NCBI RefSeq assembly: GCF_026213295.1
Contig: NC_079427.1
Coordinates: 30,587,184 to 30,651,183, forward strand
DNA from: Gadus chalcogrammus
Taxonomy: Eukaryota > Chordata > Actinopteri > Gadiformes > Gadidae
DNA: 64,000 bases
Direction: 5' to 3'
The stretch's first letter is position 1; each line of letters begins with the position of its first letter. The notes beneath the pieces are model-generated. The model was not told where the DNA came from. It made no database searches and saw only the letters and a program-made list of their open reading frames with translations. Shown in pieces: positions 32,601 to 44,442 of this stretch. Both the position numbers and the translations under genes were made by a program.

Positions 32601-34047
32601 CTGTAAGAGGTGTAATTTTTACAAGAGCGAACACCAAAACAACCCAAAGGGAGACGCCTCCCAGCTGACCGATAGGGTAGACGGAGAGCTGGGACATCAT
32701 GGGGACCTTGTGGGCGGTGCCGTCGCCCCCGCTGAAGCTCCTCATCTTGGTGTCCCCGGGCTGGAAGCGGGACTTCCACATCCCCTTGAAGTAGATGGAG
32801 TTGACTGCTAGCAGGCGGGTCAGTGCCGGGTCCAGCATGTCTGGCTTTACCAGGCTGGGGATGTGACCTGTGCTCACAGGGACAAACTCCTGAGTGGCCA
32901 TACCATATTCATTTCTACGTCACGAACCCCGTTCATTTTGAAAAAATATCCCCAGTTGATTACTTTTGTACTGTGAACATTCCGTTTCACAGGATGAGTA
33001 GCAGTTGTAAGTGCTTCTGTACAATCAAAAATTGGAGTGGTATTTTACTAAGATAGGGCTGTTAACCAAATCGCCAATTGATAATCGATGTGCTTTTCTG
33101 AAGCCAATTGGCATCACTTATGCTGCACTACGTTCCATGTCCAAGTCAGAAACACACCGGTCCTGACCTGGTGGACCACATGCATGGTTCAGTATATCGG
33201 CCGATGTCTGTGTGCCCTGCTTGTCTTACCCTTGGTCTTATTATTGACCCAGCCGTTGATCCGGTCTGCGGCTGCCTGGGGGTCGCTGAAGTCCACAGTA
33301 CCGTTTTCACATTGGAAGTTTGCCTTGTTGGTCGCCATGAAGCCCTGGTCCATAGGGAAATCCCTCTGGCTGAAGAGGGCATTGGCGATGAGCACCTGCC
33401 CCTGGTTGGACCGGGCAGTCAGGGTCTTGTGGAGTTTCTTCAACATTTTGTAAGGCCCTGGAGGGTGTAGAATGTCGACAACTCAAATGGGGACTTGATT
33501 CTGAACCTGCGAGTAATTAAAAGATCCCATATCTTGCAAGTTTTTGGGTTAATAATTGCATTTGGGGGTACTACTAGAATAGGGTTACATGCCTGTATGT
33601 TAAAAGAATAAAAGTATTATTCTCACACTGTTAATTTCTGCAAAACCAATTTCAGCATCTTTAAAAAACGAGTGTTGGTATTACTGTCGATGTGCATAAC
33701 CAACCGTACAGGCCTAAGAACTCCAATGAACCCCTTTCAGGACATTTAAATTTAACCAGAATACTGGAGGATAAAAGCTGGCTACCATTTTTCTTATAGC
33801 GGAGGGCAGTGAAGATCTGTCTTCGTGTTTCTCCATCGGCTCCCGGGAGAAGCATGCCCAGGATGGAGGCCACTCCGTGGGGGGAGAGCACCAAGTTCTC
33901 TTGGGGCCGGGCACGGGCCACCTGCTGGAAGACCCGCAGGCCCAGGTCAGAGCCGCGCTCCCCGTAGGTAGGGGCCAGAGAGAGGGCCCCCTTGCTGACC
34001 CCCAGGGTCACCAGCAGCAGGGAGAACAGCACACTGCAGGCCCACAT
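29640..34047 (-). CDS. SERPINE2: SERPINE2 (glia-derived nexin), complete coding region
   Basis: Eight coding exons, 5' to 3': 33786-34047, 33230-33457, 32670-32867, 31355-31553, 30327-30424, 30044-30130, 29797-29880, 29640-29677. They total 1194 nt (397 codons plus TGA), the family length, all in phase. The start is a hydrophobic signal peptide (MWACSVLFSLLLVTLG). Serpin hallmarks: NIYFKG-type NSIYFKGMWKSRFQP, VELPYHG, the hinge KASAATT, the reactive loop AILLARSSPPW with P1 Arg364-Ser365, and DRPFLFLVRHNPTG near the end. It should be secreted, bind heparin and inhibit thrombin, urokinase and plasminogen activators as in mammals. The ATG follows a CTAG acceptor at about 34058, so a noncoding 5' exon lies upstream. 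SERPINE1 is less likely given the loop and synteny. No clear poly(A) signal was found. Confidence 0.95.
30614..31101. mobile_element. TTAA-flanked MITE in SERPINE2 intron
   Basis: TTAA (30610-30613) precedes AGATTCCATATCATGCTTTT and AAAAGCATAATATCACCCCT precedes TTAA (31102-31105). The ends are imperfect inverted repeats. TTAA duplication fits piggyBac or Kolobok. No coding frame. Confidence 0.7.
32081..32602. mobile_element. MITE with AGGTTGGGTATGG terminus
   Basis: AGGTTGGGTATGGAATT at the left pairs with AATCCCATACCCAACCT at the right. TTAA lies at the left flank (32077-32080) and GTAA at the right. It lies in the SERPINE2 intron between exons 3 and 4 and contains GCGCTCGTGCATG-type repeats. 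Confidence 0.65.
33518..33670. mobile_element. Truncated second copy of the 30614 MITE
   Basis: AGATCCCATATCTTGC...TTAATAATTGCATTTGGGGG...AATAGGGTTAC...TTTCAGCATCTTT parallels 30614-30760 and then stops. It lies in SERPINE2 intron 1, the gene's second hit by this family. Confidence 0.75.
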
Positions 34048-34058
34048 ATTGATCCCCT

Positions 34059-35049
34059 AGACAGGAGGCAGACATCCAGTCAGCATTCTACACGTGCCGT
34101 CAATAGTAGATCTTCGTACTACCTACTTTCACTTGTATGCGTGCGCATGCAGAAAACACAAAAGGTTCCAGGTAATGCAAATATGTCCCAGAAATGACCT
34201 TTCCCACCTGCCATTGTTGGCCTATCAATAACATATTCTGGTTATTGAGGTCAGAGTCTAGTCAACCAACATACCACTCCTTTAACAATACCACGCAGGC
34301 AGGAAACCTAGATTACACAGTTGTTTGCAGAGTGGCTCTAAGGCAGCGACACCAATAGGTGTTGATGTACTTACAATTAAATACAATTTGTGCAACATCA
34401 ATTGGGACTGAAAAATGTGTTTCAATCAAGGCAAGAAAGTTAAGGAACAGTAGTCCTTAGGACTACTGTTCAGAATCTACCCCCCACCCCCCTCAGGGGG
34501 TAGGCCTTATTAATTTAATTTCAACCCGTATCATGCGTTAAATCTATGTAATCAGAATAATTTAAGTCAACTGCGTTATTTCTCAGTTATAACTCCAGAA
34601 ACATCTCCTTAGAATATAAATTAAAATAAATTCTCTATATTTAATCCCGTCACTCCATACTGTCCACTGACGGCGCGACTGCATGGAATAAAGCATCTGT
34701 CCAACATGTGTCAATAACATAATATTTTTATGTGACACTGTAAACACATAATCAAATGTCAATTAAATCCCAAGTGTGGAAAACCAAGCCACACTCCTCA
34801 TCACAATCGTTGTCCGTTACTCTTGATGCTTTTCATGACAAATCAGGCATTAAAAAGGGGTTATGTTGAAGAACATTTTACGTGGGTGATTACAAACTGA
34901 TTATCCAAGGTGTTCTCGGGCAGTCTTATTACCGTAACCCTATAAATACAGAGGTGAGCGCCGTGGTAATGCTGCACCATATGGCACTTCTGGCGGACCA
35001 TGCAAATGTCAGGATTCGGAGGGAGAGGGTTTTTAGGGACCATAACGAT
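34059..35049. other. Region upstream of SERPINE2, no gene recognised
   Basis: It should hold the SERPINE2 noncoding first exon and promoter, but I could not place either. AT-rich, with a C-rich run near 34480-34496. No repeats with clear boundaries were found. Confidence 0.4.
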
Positions 35050-35316
35050 TTATTGGTAGGCTACATAAAAATATGTAACTTTATGTCAGACCACTTCTTT
35101 TTTAATTCTGGGACTGTGCGCTCCGTAGCCTACTACTGACAGAGTTCACTGCTGCAGCAACATGTTGCCACTCACTCTGCTTTTTGTTGTTGGCGATCCC
35201 AATCCCGTGACCGCCGAACAAAACTACTTTTCGGGCCTCCCATCTTACCCACAAGTGTCTCCACTTCAACCTCCGTGAAATTTTGCTTTTTTGCTTTTCT
35301 CACCTACTTCTGCCAT
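35050..35316 (-). pseudogene. Harbinger Myb/SANT-like (NAIF1-like) remnant, minus strand
   Basis: From an ATG at 35316 the minus strand reads MAEVGEKSK, then KFTEVEVETLVG in a shifted frame, WQHVAAAVNSV in a further frame and LKKKWSDIK near the end. These are the FTE-E-E-LV and KKWSD blocks of the Myb-like DNA-binding protein that PIF/Harbinger elements encode (NAIF1 family). At least three frame changes and stops make it dead. It lies tail-away from the similar remnant at 35894. Confidence 0.6.
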
Positions 35317-35615
35317 TGTTTCCGACAAGACATAATACTTGCATCAGTCTGTTTTATATGCAGATCACATTCATGAGGTCATTTGCATTGACCATTTATG
35401 GTTAGAAAGGGGCGTGTACAGGGCGGAACGTGAAGCTGATTCAGTTGCGCACACTTGTAGGCAGTCTGTGATTTATAAAGCAAAGATTGCGTACGGTGTG
35501 CGTACGCAGGGTTTTATAAATCGGAATATTTTCTGGCGCACGCAAAACTTGGCTTCTGGGCGTACGCATATTTTTAGTAACGATCCCACGCACAGTTTTA
35601 GAAATGAGACCCCTG

Positions 35616-36838
35616 GGGCCTCATGTACTAAGACTTGCGTGGATTTCATACTGAAACTTGGCGTACGCCAAAACCCAGAAACTGTCTTACGCACAAATAA
35701 ATTCAGATGTATCAAAGTGTGCGAACGCATGGATCCAAGCACGTTTCTTTTGTACATCTCGATCAACGTGGAATTGAGCGCACATGCCGAGGTGCCAAAC
35801 TCCTCCCTGTCCACGCCCTCATTTAAATATGCAATTTCATTTAAATAGGCCTCTGGACCTGAGATTCACCTCTTAATCCGATCACCTGGCACCATGAACA
35901 GAGGCAAAAAACGAAACTTCACGGAGTCTGAGCTCGAGATTTTGCTCCACGAGGTAGAAATGCGCAAGCATATGCTATTGGAACCCTGTCAACAGGGATA
36001 AATGCAAAACAAAAGAGAAGTGAGTGGGAGTGTGTTTGCGAGGCCGTCAATGCAGTGGGGTCTCAGCAGCGCACACACTCTGAAATTAAAAAAAAGTGGT
36101 CAGACCTCAAGGTGGAGGTGAAGCGGAGGGTTTCTGCCCACCGCCGAAGCGTGACCGCAACAGGTGGGGGGACGGGAGTGGGGGAACTCTCCCCCTTCGA
36201 TTTGAGAGTGGCCGCTTTGATCGGTGACACAGCTCTCACCGGAGTGGTGGGAGCCCATGAAGGGGACGCCGATCATCCCCAAGGTAAATATGCTGAAGTC
36301 ATAAATGCTGTAATTATACTGGTCATACAATTGGCTGCTTGCAATACACATAAGTCGTGCGTAAAGATGCCAGGATATTAAAGACTTTGACTCGTGTTTA
36401 TTAACTTAATTTTTTTATTTTTGAATAGACAAGCAAGGAGAGGGCACGGATTGCTCCGTCGGCCCCGGCGTCTCCAGCGCCCTTCGGATTTGACCATTTG
36501 CGATGTCCTCTAACAACGCTAACAATTTTCTTCATCCATTGCACATGCTTTTATAGCCACCCATATAATTGCAAGGTGTGTTAATTGTTCATTAGTGTGT
36601 CTCTGATGTGCAAATCACTCTGCGTCATTGTTTTCACCTTTTTTCCCAGTTTCCCAGCGTCACCTCTAAGTGTCGCCAAAGGAACAATAGCTGTAGAAAC
36701 GTGCGTACGACAGCTCTGGAGCTGGCGTGGGGACCGCACATTTTTACGGTCATTTCACGTTTTGTACATCTGAACGTGAGCGTGGAAAAGGACGTACGGC
36801 ACGTTTTTGTGCGTACGCAACCTTAGTACATGAGGCCC
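35616..36838. mobile_element. Harbinger-type element, GGGCCTCATGTACTAAG termini, CTG TSD
   Basis: Left end GGGCCTCATGTACTAAG and right end CTTAGTACATGAGGCCC are inverted, flanked by CTG (35613-35615 and 36839-36841), a 3-bp duplication of PIF/Harbinger type. The 1223 bp encode only a Myb-like protein, so the transposase gene has been lost. Confidence 0.82.
35894..36493 (+). pseudogene. Myb/SANT-like (NAIF1-like) gene of the Harbinger element
   Basis: Two exons: 35894-36283 and 36429-36493, joined in phase across a GTAAAT...TAG intron. The protein begins MNRGKKRNFTESELEILL, is broken by a one-base shift near 35976, and continues SEWECVCEAVNAVGS and EIKKKWSDLKVEVKRR (helix three of the Myb-like domain). 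PIF/Harbinger elements use such a protein to carry the transposase into the nucleus and onto the element ends. The frameshift leaves it non-functional. Confidence 0.7.
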
Positions 36839-36849
36839 CTGGACTTCCG

Positions 36850-36998
36850 TCCGTACGCAAGGACACTGTCCAATGAAATCGCTGATAGAACCCGGAAGAA
36901 CACATGGATACGTCAAACAGCCCCCATCCTTCGACGGACGCATATGTGAACAAGGCGTCTTGTTCACACTACCGCCGTCCGTCGACGGATCTCTTTGT
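36850..36998. repeat. Dispersed repeat shared with 44085-44220
   Basis: ACGCAAGGACACTGTCCAATG, AACACATGGATA and GTCGACGGATCTC occur in the same order at both places, in the same orientation about 7.2 kb apart. Confidence 0.7.
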
Positions 36999-38682
36999 CT
37001 GTGTTCGAAATCGTTCCCTATTCACTCACTCACTCACTCACTATTCCCTATATAGTGTTCATGATATAGTGCACTATATAGGGGACGAACAAACGAGAAT
37101 TCGGACACTACGCAGAACATTTCTAAACGTCATTTACGTCAGTAAATGCGCCGGGTATTTGTGTGGCAAGACATGCCCCTCATCATGTAAACAAACCAGG
37201 CACTCACGACGAAAGCTGGAGGTTGTGTTGATGTTGAATGTTACATTTCCTTGATCATGTTTTTTTTTAATTAATTTTGAATGTTACATTTTCTATGTTA
37301 AATACAAAATAAATTATTGACATTTCTAAACGAAAGCTGGAGATTCGTTTCCGCGGTTATTCAGCTTCTTCTTCCCCTTCGGAAAAACACGACCGCATTG
37401 CATTGTGGTATACGGGAGTATCGTGTAGGCAGTGGTGTATAAAGTACTCAAAAGCCATACTTAAGTAAAAGTACAGATACCTTACTGGAAAATTACTTAA
37501 GTAAAAGTAAAAGTCACCTTTTAGAATAGTACTTAAGTAAAAGTATTAAAGTATCTGATCTTTACTGTACTTAAGTATCAAAAGTACTTTTCTGATATTA
37601 AATGTACTTAAGTACTGAAAGTAAAAGTACAAGTAACTGCTGTTAATAAAAAAGCGGTGAAAGAACCTTACTAGTTTAAAATGTTGTGCTGGTGGTATTT
37701 ATTTTGAGGTCGTGAAGTTTCTAATTTTTTGATTGAGACCTGTATGATTTTGCTTCGATTATTGTTCTTTCCCCTTCGTTGTTGATCTTTTTTGAAAACA
37801 TCCTTCCACTGCATATTGCAGTCCATTTTGCCATGATCTGGATGCTGTCGCAGAGTTACTCCAAAAAAAAAATCACTGACACTGACAGATATCGTAGCCC
37901 GACCTATTATCCCGCAAGCGCTGGTACACGTTACTTAATATTGATTTTGGTGTCATCCAGGATCGCGGATTTTCGGAAAACTTAAGTCCCTGCCCAAAAA
38001 GGGTATTTGAATTAGCTTTGTAGCAAAAATGGCACATATACAGCGTATTGAAGTGTATAAGATAGTGTTGTAATACTGCGTGTACAAACCAGCCTGATGC
38101 AAATAGTAGAATTTTGATAGCCCTTTCCCTCGTCCTAGCCATGCATTTGTGTGTTGACAGTCGTAGGAGTTTTGATCGACGTAGCAACAGTAACTAAGCA
38201 AGGGGCTTTGCGAACGTGCGCTGGGACAGCTGATTCGCCAAACAGGCTCGCAGTCTGTGTTCTACCACAGTCCCCGACGTTATTCTCATATCTCTCATGA
38301 TTCATTTTTTTTTTTCTAAAGCTGAGTTGATTTTGTAACGAGTAACGAAGGTTTCAAGGGAAATGTAGCGGAGTAAAAGTATCCGTTTTCTTCGCAAAAT
38401 GTAGCGAAGTAAAAGTAAAAGTACAGAGAAATATAAGTAGTAAAGTAAAGTACAAATATCCAAAAAAACTACTAAAGTACAGTGACGAAGTATTTCTACT
38501 TCGCTACTATACAACACTGCGTGTAGTAGGGAACATCGTATGTACACTCAAATTTTGGGTATTTTAAGTGAACTATATAGTGCATGAAATCAACCGCTGA
38601 AAATTCGAACACCACTACAAAATGGCGAGCACCCTATATAGTGCACTATATATCCGTGATAGGGAACGATTTCGATCACAGC
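36999..38682. mobile_element. TIR element with CGAAATCGTTCCCTAT ends and TATAGTGCACTATA motifs
   Basis: CTGTGTTCGAAATCGTTCCC at the left pairs with GGGAACGATTTCGATCACAG at the right, and TATAGTGCACTATATA blocks lie inside both ends. The later hAT at 37440-38519 is inserted in it. Another end of the same family is at 45170-45262. Confidence 0.6.
37440..38519. mobile_element. hAT element CAGTGGTGTATAAAG
   Basis: It starts CAGTGGTGTATAAAGTACT and ends AGTAGCGAAGT-type complement ...CTATACAACACTG. Flanks CGTGTAGG (37432-37439) and CGTGTAGT (38520-38527) form an 8-bp duplication with one mismatch. The ends are full of AAGTAAAAGTA repeats. It is 1080 bp with no transposase. Confidence 0.85.
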
Positions 38683-40868
38683 TATGGTGTGTTCCTGAAT
38701 CCTCGGACACCAGCCTTCCGAGTTGCACGTTCGACGTCACTTCCGGTCTCGGAGCGTTCATAGCGTTCCTGTTCTTCGTGATTGTGTCATGAAATTGGCT
38801 AGTCGTTGTTTATTGTTAGCTACATTAGCCTCTTTAGCAAACCAGCCCAAAAACAAACAACACAACTTTACATTGTATTGCACGCACAGAAATACCATGC
38901 AATGTATAAATTGGTGGCCGGAATAAAGTAGAAATGTAATCGAGTGTGTAAGAGCAGGAGCGTCGCTAGCAATTGAAAACTTTCGCGGCTGTGGCCCAGA
39001 AGTTAGTCCTTTTAAAGGCCCACTATGCAACTTCGGGAATTTCTTCGCTGTTTTCTTGGTTTTGGCACGCACATTTCTCTACACAGCGCCCCCTACAGCT
39101 TCGTAGTAGATATTTTACAACACTGTCGTAACAACTCGTTGACGACAGTGTGCGTGGCTCCGGCGAATGCGTGGAGCGATGTCCGAAGTAAATGTTCATA
39201 AAGTGTAGGCAAGGTTATACATTTTTAAAATGGTGCATTTGTATTGCAATAAACATAAAGCCATCCTTTTTATAGTTGACGGGGAGAATTTATATCCTAG
39301 ATTATAATTGTTTTATCTTAGGTTGAACAGAACAATCAGTGTGAGAGTGTTGGCCAAAATAATAATCTAAATAAACAAGAACCTGGATTCGGGGATTCAG
39401 TCTGTATCTGGGGGACGAGACAGACGAACAGCAAAACACCAATGGAAACAAAGGTGTTTATATGGCTGCAACCAAGCAAGCTAGAAACATACAGGGCTCA
39501 CAACAAAACGGTCGAGAAAAACAATTTTTACAGGGCTCACAACAAAATGGTTGAGCAAACACATTTGTACAGAGATTATCAACATCAAGAATACCACGAG
39601 GACAAAGTTCACCCAAGGGTACTTTCAATTTCAAAAGCAACACGGCCAAGTCGGAGTCTGATTTGAAGTCTTCTTTTTCTTTCAGTTCACGCTATTCCTG
39701 AAAAGCTTGCCCAACGTTTACTCGTGTCTGGCCTCTCTGTCGGTCAGTCTCCCCTTTCTCTTCTTCTGTTCCTCCGACATTGGGTTTCTCCGTCTCTTTT
39801 TAGTCGGCTGATCTATGATGAATGTAACAACCCCTTAGTTACTTGTGTTTATATCGAGCCGGTTCCGTGTTTGGGGGTCTGTGCCGCAAAGCAATTCGTT
39901 ACTTTGCGAGACCCGAGACTCCCGCGAGAGTGGGCGGCGGGTCGCCGGCAGAAACATATTCATTTTCTCCGACAAGATGCGCAAGGGGGAGTTGAAACAA
40001 CGAACAATCGAACAAAAATGTATAATGGAACCATCGCTATGACTCCTAGCCTGTTATATTAAGGTAAATCAAGCCAAAAAAGTTGCATAGTTCCCCTTTC
40101 ACGCGTGTCTGATCTCTTTTCTGGTCCATTCTTCTTTTGTTCCACCGACTGTCGCCTCTTGGGTCCCTTATCAGTCGATTGATCCATGATGAATGCAACA
40201 ATTGCCTCGCAACTGGCTGTTTATATCTAGCCGGTGCCATGTTTGGGTGTGTGTCTGTGCCGTAAAGCATTTTCGAAACTACAATCTGACTACATTTTCG
40301 AGGATACTTCCGCTGCGTCACATCCGGATTGGCTCGGTCCGAACAGATCAAGTTGCATATGCGCTTTTTCACTGGAGAGGCGACATGGGTAAATGACACA
40401 CCCACCAATCGACCCAGAAATGGATGCAGAACCATCAGCATAACTCTCAACCTGCATACTTAATGTAATTTTGGCTAAAAAAGTTGCATAGTGGGCCTTT
40501 AAAACGGGGGTTCGGAGGTTTCTCCCCCGAGAAAATTAGAAAATTGGGCTGATGAACATGCAATTGTCATGTCTGACTCATGTCGGGGCAGGCCTATTGA
40601 GGTCGGTTAATGTTTAAGTTAAGGATAAGAAAGTGCACCACATACACAAGCAGCCAAAATGAGACATTGAAAAGCCTGCAGCAAAATAAACACGTCATGC
40701 GCCTACCCGATGTCAAGTGAACCGGGTTGAATTCAATGCGGGTCTCGTGAATCTGTGCAAACTAGAGCAGCACTAAACAGCAATATCGATGATGCGCTAT
40801 GCAGAATCAAATTTGCAACATTTTGCAACCAATGATTCTAAATCCGCCCATAAATGTACAAGTCAGAA
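38592..40868 (+). repeat. Large inverted repeat, arm A (interrupted)
   Basis: 38592-39011 plus 40499-40868 is the inverted counterpart of 44443-45262. The only large difference is the TTAA element at 39016-40498, absent from arm B. Shared landmarks include ACCGGAAGTGACG/CGTCACTTCCGGT and CCGAGAAAATTAGAAAATTG. Confidence 0.88.
39016..40498. mobile_element. TTAA-type element AGGCCCACTATGCAACTT, copy 1
   Basis: Inverted ends AGGCCCACTATGCAACTT and AAGTTGCATAGTGGGCCT are flanked by TTAA on both sides (39012-39015, 40499-40502). Arm B of the surrounding inverted repeat carries the uninterrupted target with a single TTAA. TTAA fits piggyBac or Kolobok. The interior holds a second internal AAAAAAGTTGCATAG terminus near 40075 and two diverged copies of a GTTTATATC-GCCGGT-containing block, so it looks composite. 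No transposase seen. Confidence 0.88.
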
Positions 40869-41228
40869 TTCTATGTTTTCACTGGATACAATATTGCATC
40901 CGTCAGTTGTCAAATTTGCTGAACAAAATGTTAAACTTCAATAATTGTTCATAGTCAACTTATATAGTCCATTTATTTAAGCTCTCAACAGCATAACCAT
41001 ACAGCTTCACCACATCAGCGGGAAAACACGGCACACGCAAAGTACAGCCATGGAATCAGCCGTTCAAAGCCAGTCTGCATGAATCGTATGACAACTGGAT
41101 GGCAGGGGATGCGGACAAGGAATACACCGCAGGGGGGAACATGAGAGCCCCAGCTCGCCGCATACTAGTAGCCTGGGTGCAAAGCGTGGAACAAGCTGGA
41201 TACGGAGAGGGTGAAAAACTCCTTAAAA

Positions 41229-41397
41229 GTGTGTTTGTGTGTCACTCTATTCGAGCCTGCACGAGAGTTCAATGTTCTCATTAGCTGTTACGTCTTTCTG
41301 ACCAATCGCAGCTCAAGGCCGACCTGGGCTGTACCACTTCGGGAGGGGGTGCTCAGTTACTTCCCTCTAGACAAAATTGAATTGGTTGCGACGTTGA
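41229..41397. repeat. Dispersed repeat, inverted copy of 25737-25895
   Basis: TTACGTCTTTCTGACCAATCG, GGCCGACCTGGGCTGTACCA and TCTAGACAAAATTGAATTGG match the complement of the sequence left of the CA array at 25891. Here the array position holds only a short GTGTGTTTGTGTGT. Confidence 0.8.
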
Positions 41398-42284
41398 CAG
41401 ATTGTACGTGTTGCGTGTGTTGTTTGAGTGAGAGGTTGCGTCAGGGATTAAAATTAACGACCTCCCGTCGTCCCGGGGACGTAATTAATTGTCATCGGGA
41501 GGATCAATATTCCCTCGTGTCGACCTCGGGTCGAAGAGAATTTAGTGGACACTTACTTTATTTTTCTGTTTAAGTTTTTAACACTTTCTGCCAACCCGAA
41601 TGGGTTTGCGGCCGGTGGAAAAGACTTGCTGGCGCTCGCGTTTGTGTTGTTCAGTGAAACGCAGAGACTGCTTGCAACAATGATGACGGCCTTTTTACAC
41701 TGCCAAGCCGGTTCGGTCGCAGCTTGGCACGCCCGGCGATTTCACCGTCTTATCTCAAGTTTCCTGTGTAAAACCGAGGGGGTAAAATCCCCCGTTCTTC
41801 GCGGCGCAGGCTTTCTTGGTTCACTGGAGAAGTCGGGGCCGCGCACAGAGTCTAGACTAGAGATGCGCGGATGAGCTGTAATGTCATCCGTACCCGCTAC
41901 CTAATATCAATATCCACCCGAAACAATATTTTTTTCAATGATTGATACCCGCAACCGCCTGATCATCGGGTGACCAGACGATAAAAGCCTGTCGGCACGC
42001 TAAAACGTAGTCTAATTATAGCCCGATCATTAACTAAAAGCCACATGTGTGTGAGGGCATATATCCATCTTATATTTTATTACTGTCCTTCTCAACACTC
42101 TGATCTCACTAAAAGGATAGCAGCACGAAACAGCAATATCGATGCGCTATGCATAGAGAAGAAAGAATACGGACGTTGAATTTGCAACATTTTGCAACAA
42201 ATTATTCTAAATCTGCCGAATTTTGCAGTTTTCACTGGCTACAATGTTGCATATGTGGCTGCTGGTAATGCAACTGTCAAATTT
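41398..42284. other. Repeat-derived stretch, no gene
   Basis: No gene seen. It contains a GAGATGCGCGGATGAGC start of an undefined repeat near 41862 and a diverged copy of the CAGCAATATCGATG block that also occurs at 40778 and 44522. Confidence 0.4.
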
Positions 42285-42745
42285 GCCAAATTTGTACCGG
42301 CTGCCAAATTTGTACCGGGCGCGTCATCCATACGTAATCCATTCCAAACCTGCCTGGCAACAGATGATCGCGTCGTCCGTTGCCTGGAAACGGACGATCG
42401 CGTCGAATGACGTGAAAGGTTCACGAACATTCGCGAACCTTCTATCTAGCGATCCGATATCTGTATTGTGCTATTTCGTCCTTGACCTGCTTTAAACACT
42501 CAGTTTACTTGCTAAATTTGATTAAACCATTAAATACAATACAAATATAAAGTAAAAACAAGTGTTATCTAGCGATCCGTTAACTGTATTATGTTATTTC
42601 GTCTTTGGCAACATGAGCGCAAATGTTTTTTGAAACCTGCCCGGCAACGGACGACGCGATCATCTGTTGCCAGGCAGGTTTGGAATGGATACGTATGGAT
42701 GACGCGCCCGGTACAAATTTGGCAGCCGGTACAAATTTGGCATGA
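42285..42745. repeat. Inverted repeat with about 100-bp arms
   Basis: 42285-42385 (CCAAATTTGTACCGG..., GCGTCATCCATACGT, TTCCAAACCTGCCTGGCAAC) is the complement of 42640-42745. The spacer also contains a direct repeat, TCTAGCGATCCG at 42444 and 42569. Confidence 0.8.
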
Positions 42746-42799
42746 CACAACCGCAAATAAGTAAACTCTACGGGGCTATTTTCATCACTATTATTATTA

Positions 42800-43640
42800 G
42801 GGGTCCAAGCCAACAGGTTGGATCCCTATTGTTTTTGTAGCGATTCTTCTTATTCTTCCCGCGGTGAAAGTGGAACTGCAGCCCAAACCGTAAATGGTGC
42901 ACACGCGCCAATTACATGACTAGATCCAGAATCGGCACCGCTACTCAGATAACAAAATCCAGACACGCCGGTCCCTAGGTGGCGCTATACCAAGGAATAC
43001 GCGTTTGGGGCTATAACTCCCACACCGAACCTCCCACAGTCCAAAAACTTGTACACACAGATGCACTGGAGTCTGCTGCATCTTTTGGCCTAGGCCACGC
43101 CCATTTGCGTCTATGAATATTTTTCGCTAAATCGGGAAACCGCAAAAATGATTTTTCCCTACTCCTCCCACATTTCTTGACCAATCAACAGCAAACTTTG
43201 CACACGACATCTTTAGACGCACACGCAGAGAAATTATCGAACACTTTTTTGATGCGACCTTCGACGACGAAACGGTAGTGTTTTGAATATTGGTTTATTA
43301 GCTAAATTAGACGTGAAAAATCCAAAATCCAAAAGAATAAAAAATCAGATATCGGATCGAGTCCAAATTGTACACACATGTTGGTGCTAACCTTAATGTC
43401 GTTCGATAAAAAAATCGGAAAATTTCGCCATTAGGGGGCGCAATAAACGAGGAAATTGTATATCTTCTACAAAATTTCGCTGCGAAAACGCTACACTGAC
43501 TTCTCGCTACTCCTACCACAGTCAAATCCTTTGTATCCACAGGTTCAGGGTAGCGTTTTGAACACATGCTTCGCGTTGTGCCGGCGAAATGCACATTTCT
43601 TGTTGCGTTGTGCCGGCGAAATGCACACTTCTTGGACCCC
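42800..43640. mobile_element. Element with GGGGTCCAAG / CTTGGACCCC ends
   Basis: Ten-base perfect inverted ends enclose 841 bp with features I recall from a common fish repeat (AAGCCAACAGGTTGGATCCC and a tandem TTGTGCCGGCGAAATGCAC near the end). No coding capacity. The boundaries are those of the inverted repeats; no duplication was confirmed. Confidence 0.55.
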
Positions 43641-44242
43641 TGCATAACTGCTTGCAGTTCTAGTTATTATTTATTATTTTTGACAGTACAGCGATCCGGG
43701 GCTATTCCCCAAATATCCGGGGCTAAAGCCTCGAATGCCCAGGTCTACGACGCGCCTGTGTAAGAGCATTTAAAAATGACGTTAAAATGACCTACGTGGT
43801 ACAAATACAATTTTTTTTTAAATCTCTTCACGGGCACAGCCATTTTGTTGAGAGCGTCATCACTGCTCTCGGTCTACTCTCAGATTTTCGAAAAATTAAG
43901 ACAAAAAGGGGGCGTGCCTTCGAGAAATGCCACAAGAAAGCTGGGAGATCTTCGACTTTCGACTCGGAAGTCTGGCGTTCGAGGATTCAGGAACACACCA
44001 TTATTTGTCAAAAAGTTTCGAAATGTTCAACTTTTCAGGCAGCGACGGATCCGTCGGCCAATCAAATTGCGTCATGCAAATATACGCAAGGACACTGTCC
44101 AATGAAATTGCCTTTGTAATACAACCCGGAAAAACACATGGATAGGTCAAAAAGCCCCCAATCGTCGACGGACGCATGTAGTGTGAACAAGGCCGTCGAC
44201 GGATCTCATTTGCTGTGTTCCATACTTCCATGAGTACACGTA

Positions 44243-44432
44243 AACGTATTACACTATCGGCACTCATTAAGGCCCCGTTTACACGAGGACGCTCGCGGGT
44301 AAAAACGACCAAATATTCTATCCGAAGTGCCTTTCGTTTAGACGTGACAGCGTTTTTGGGGCTTGAAAACGCAAAAATCTGAAACCACCCTCCAGAGCGG
44401 AAAACTTGAAACTTGAGCGGAAAACAGAATTG
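44243..44432 (+). repeat. Duplicate of the Harbinger left end plus its flank
   Basis: ACACTATCGGCACTCATTAA then GGCCCCGTTTACACGAGG and about 150 bp of subterminal sequence repeat, in the same orientation, the flank and end at 45270-45440. The inverted-repeat arm B lies between the two copies. Confidence 0.82.
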
Positions 44433-44442
44433 TAAATGTACC

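Noticed and set aside
36055..36381. A separate gene starting at the GTG at 36055
   Set aside because: It is the second part of the Myb-like frame that begins at 35894, after a frameshift.
39724..40062. 112-residue frame (and its mirror at 48311-48643)
   Set aside because: It appears in both copies of the TTAA element with different frame breaks and resembles no transposase; treated as non-coding.
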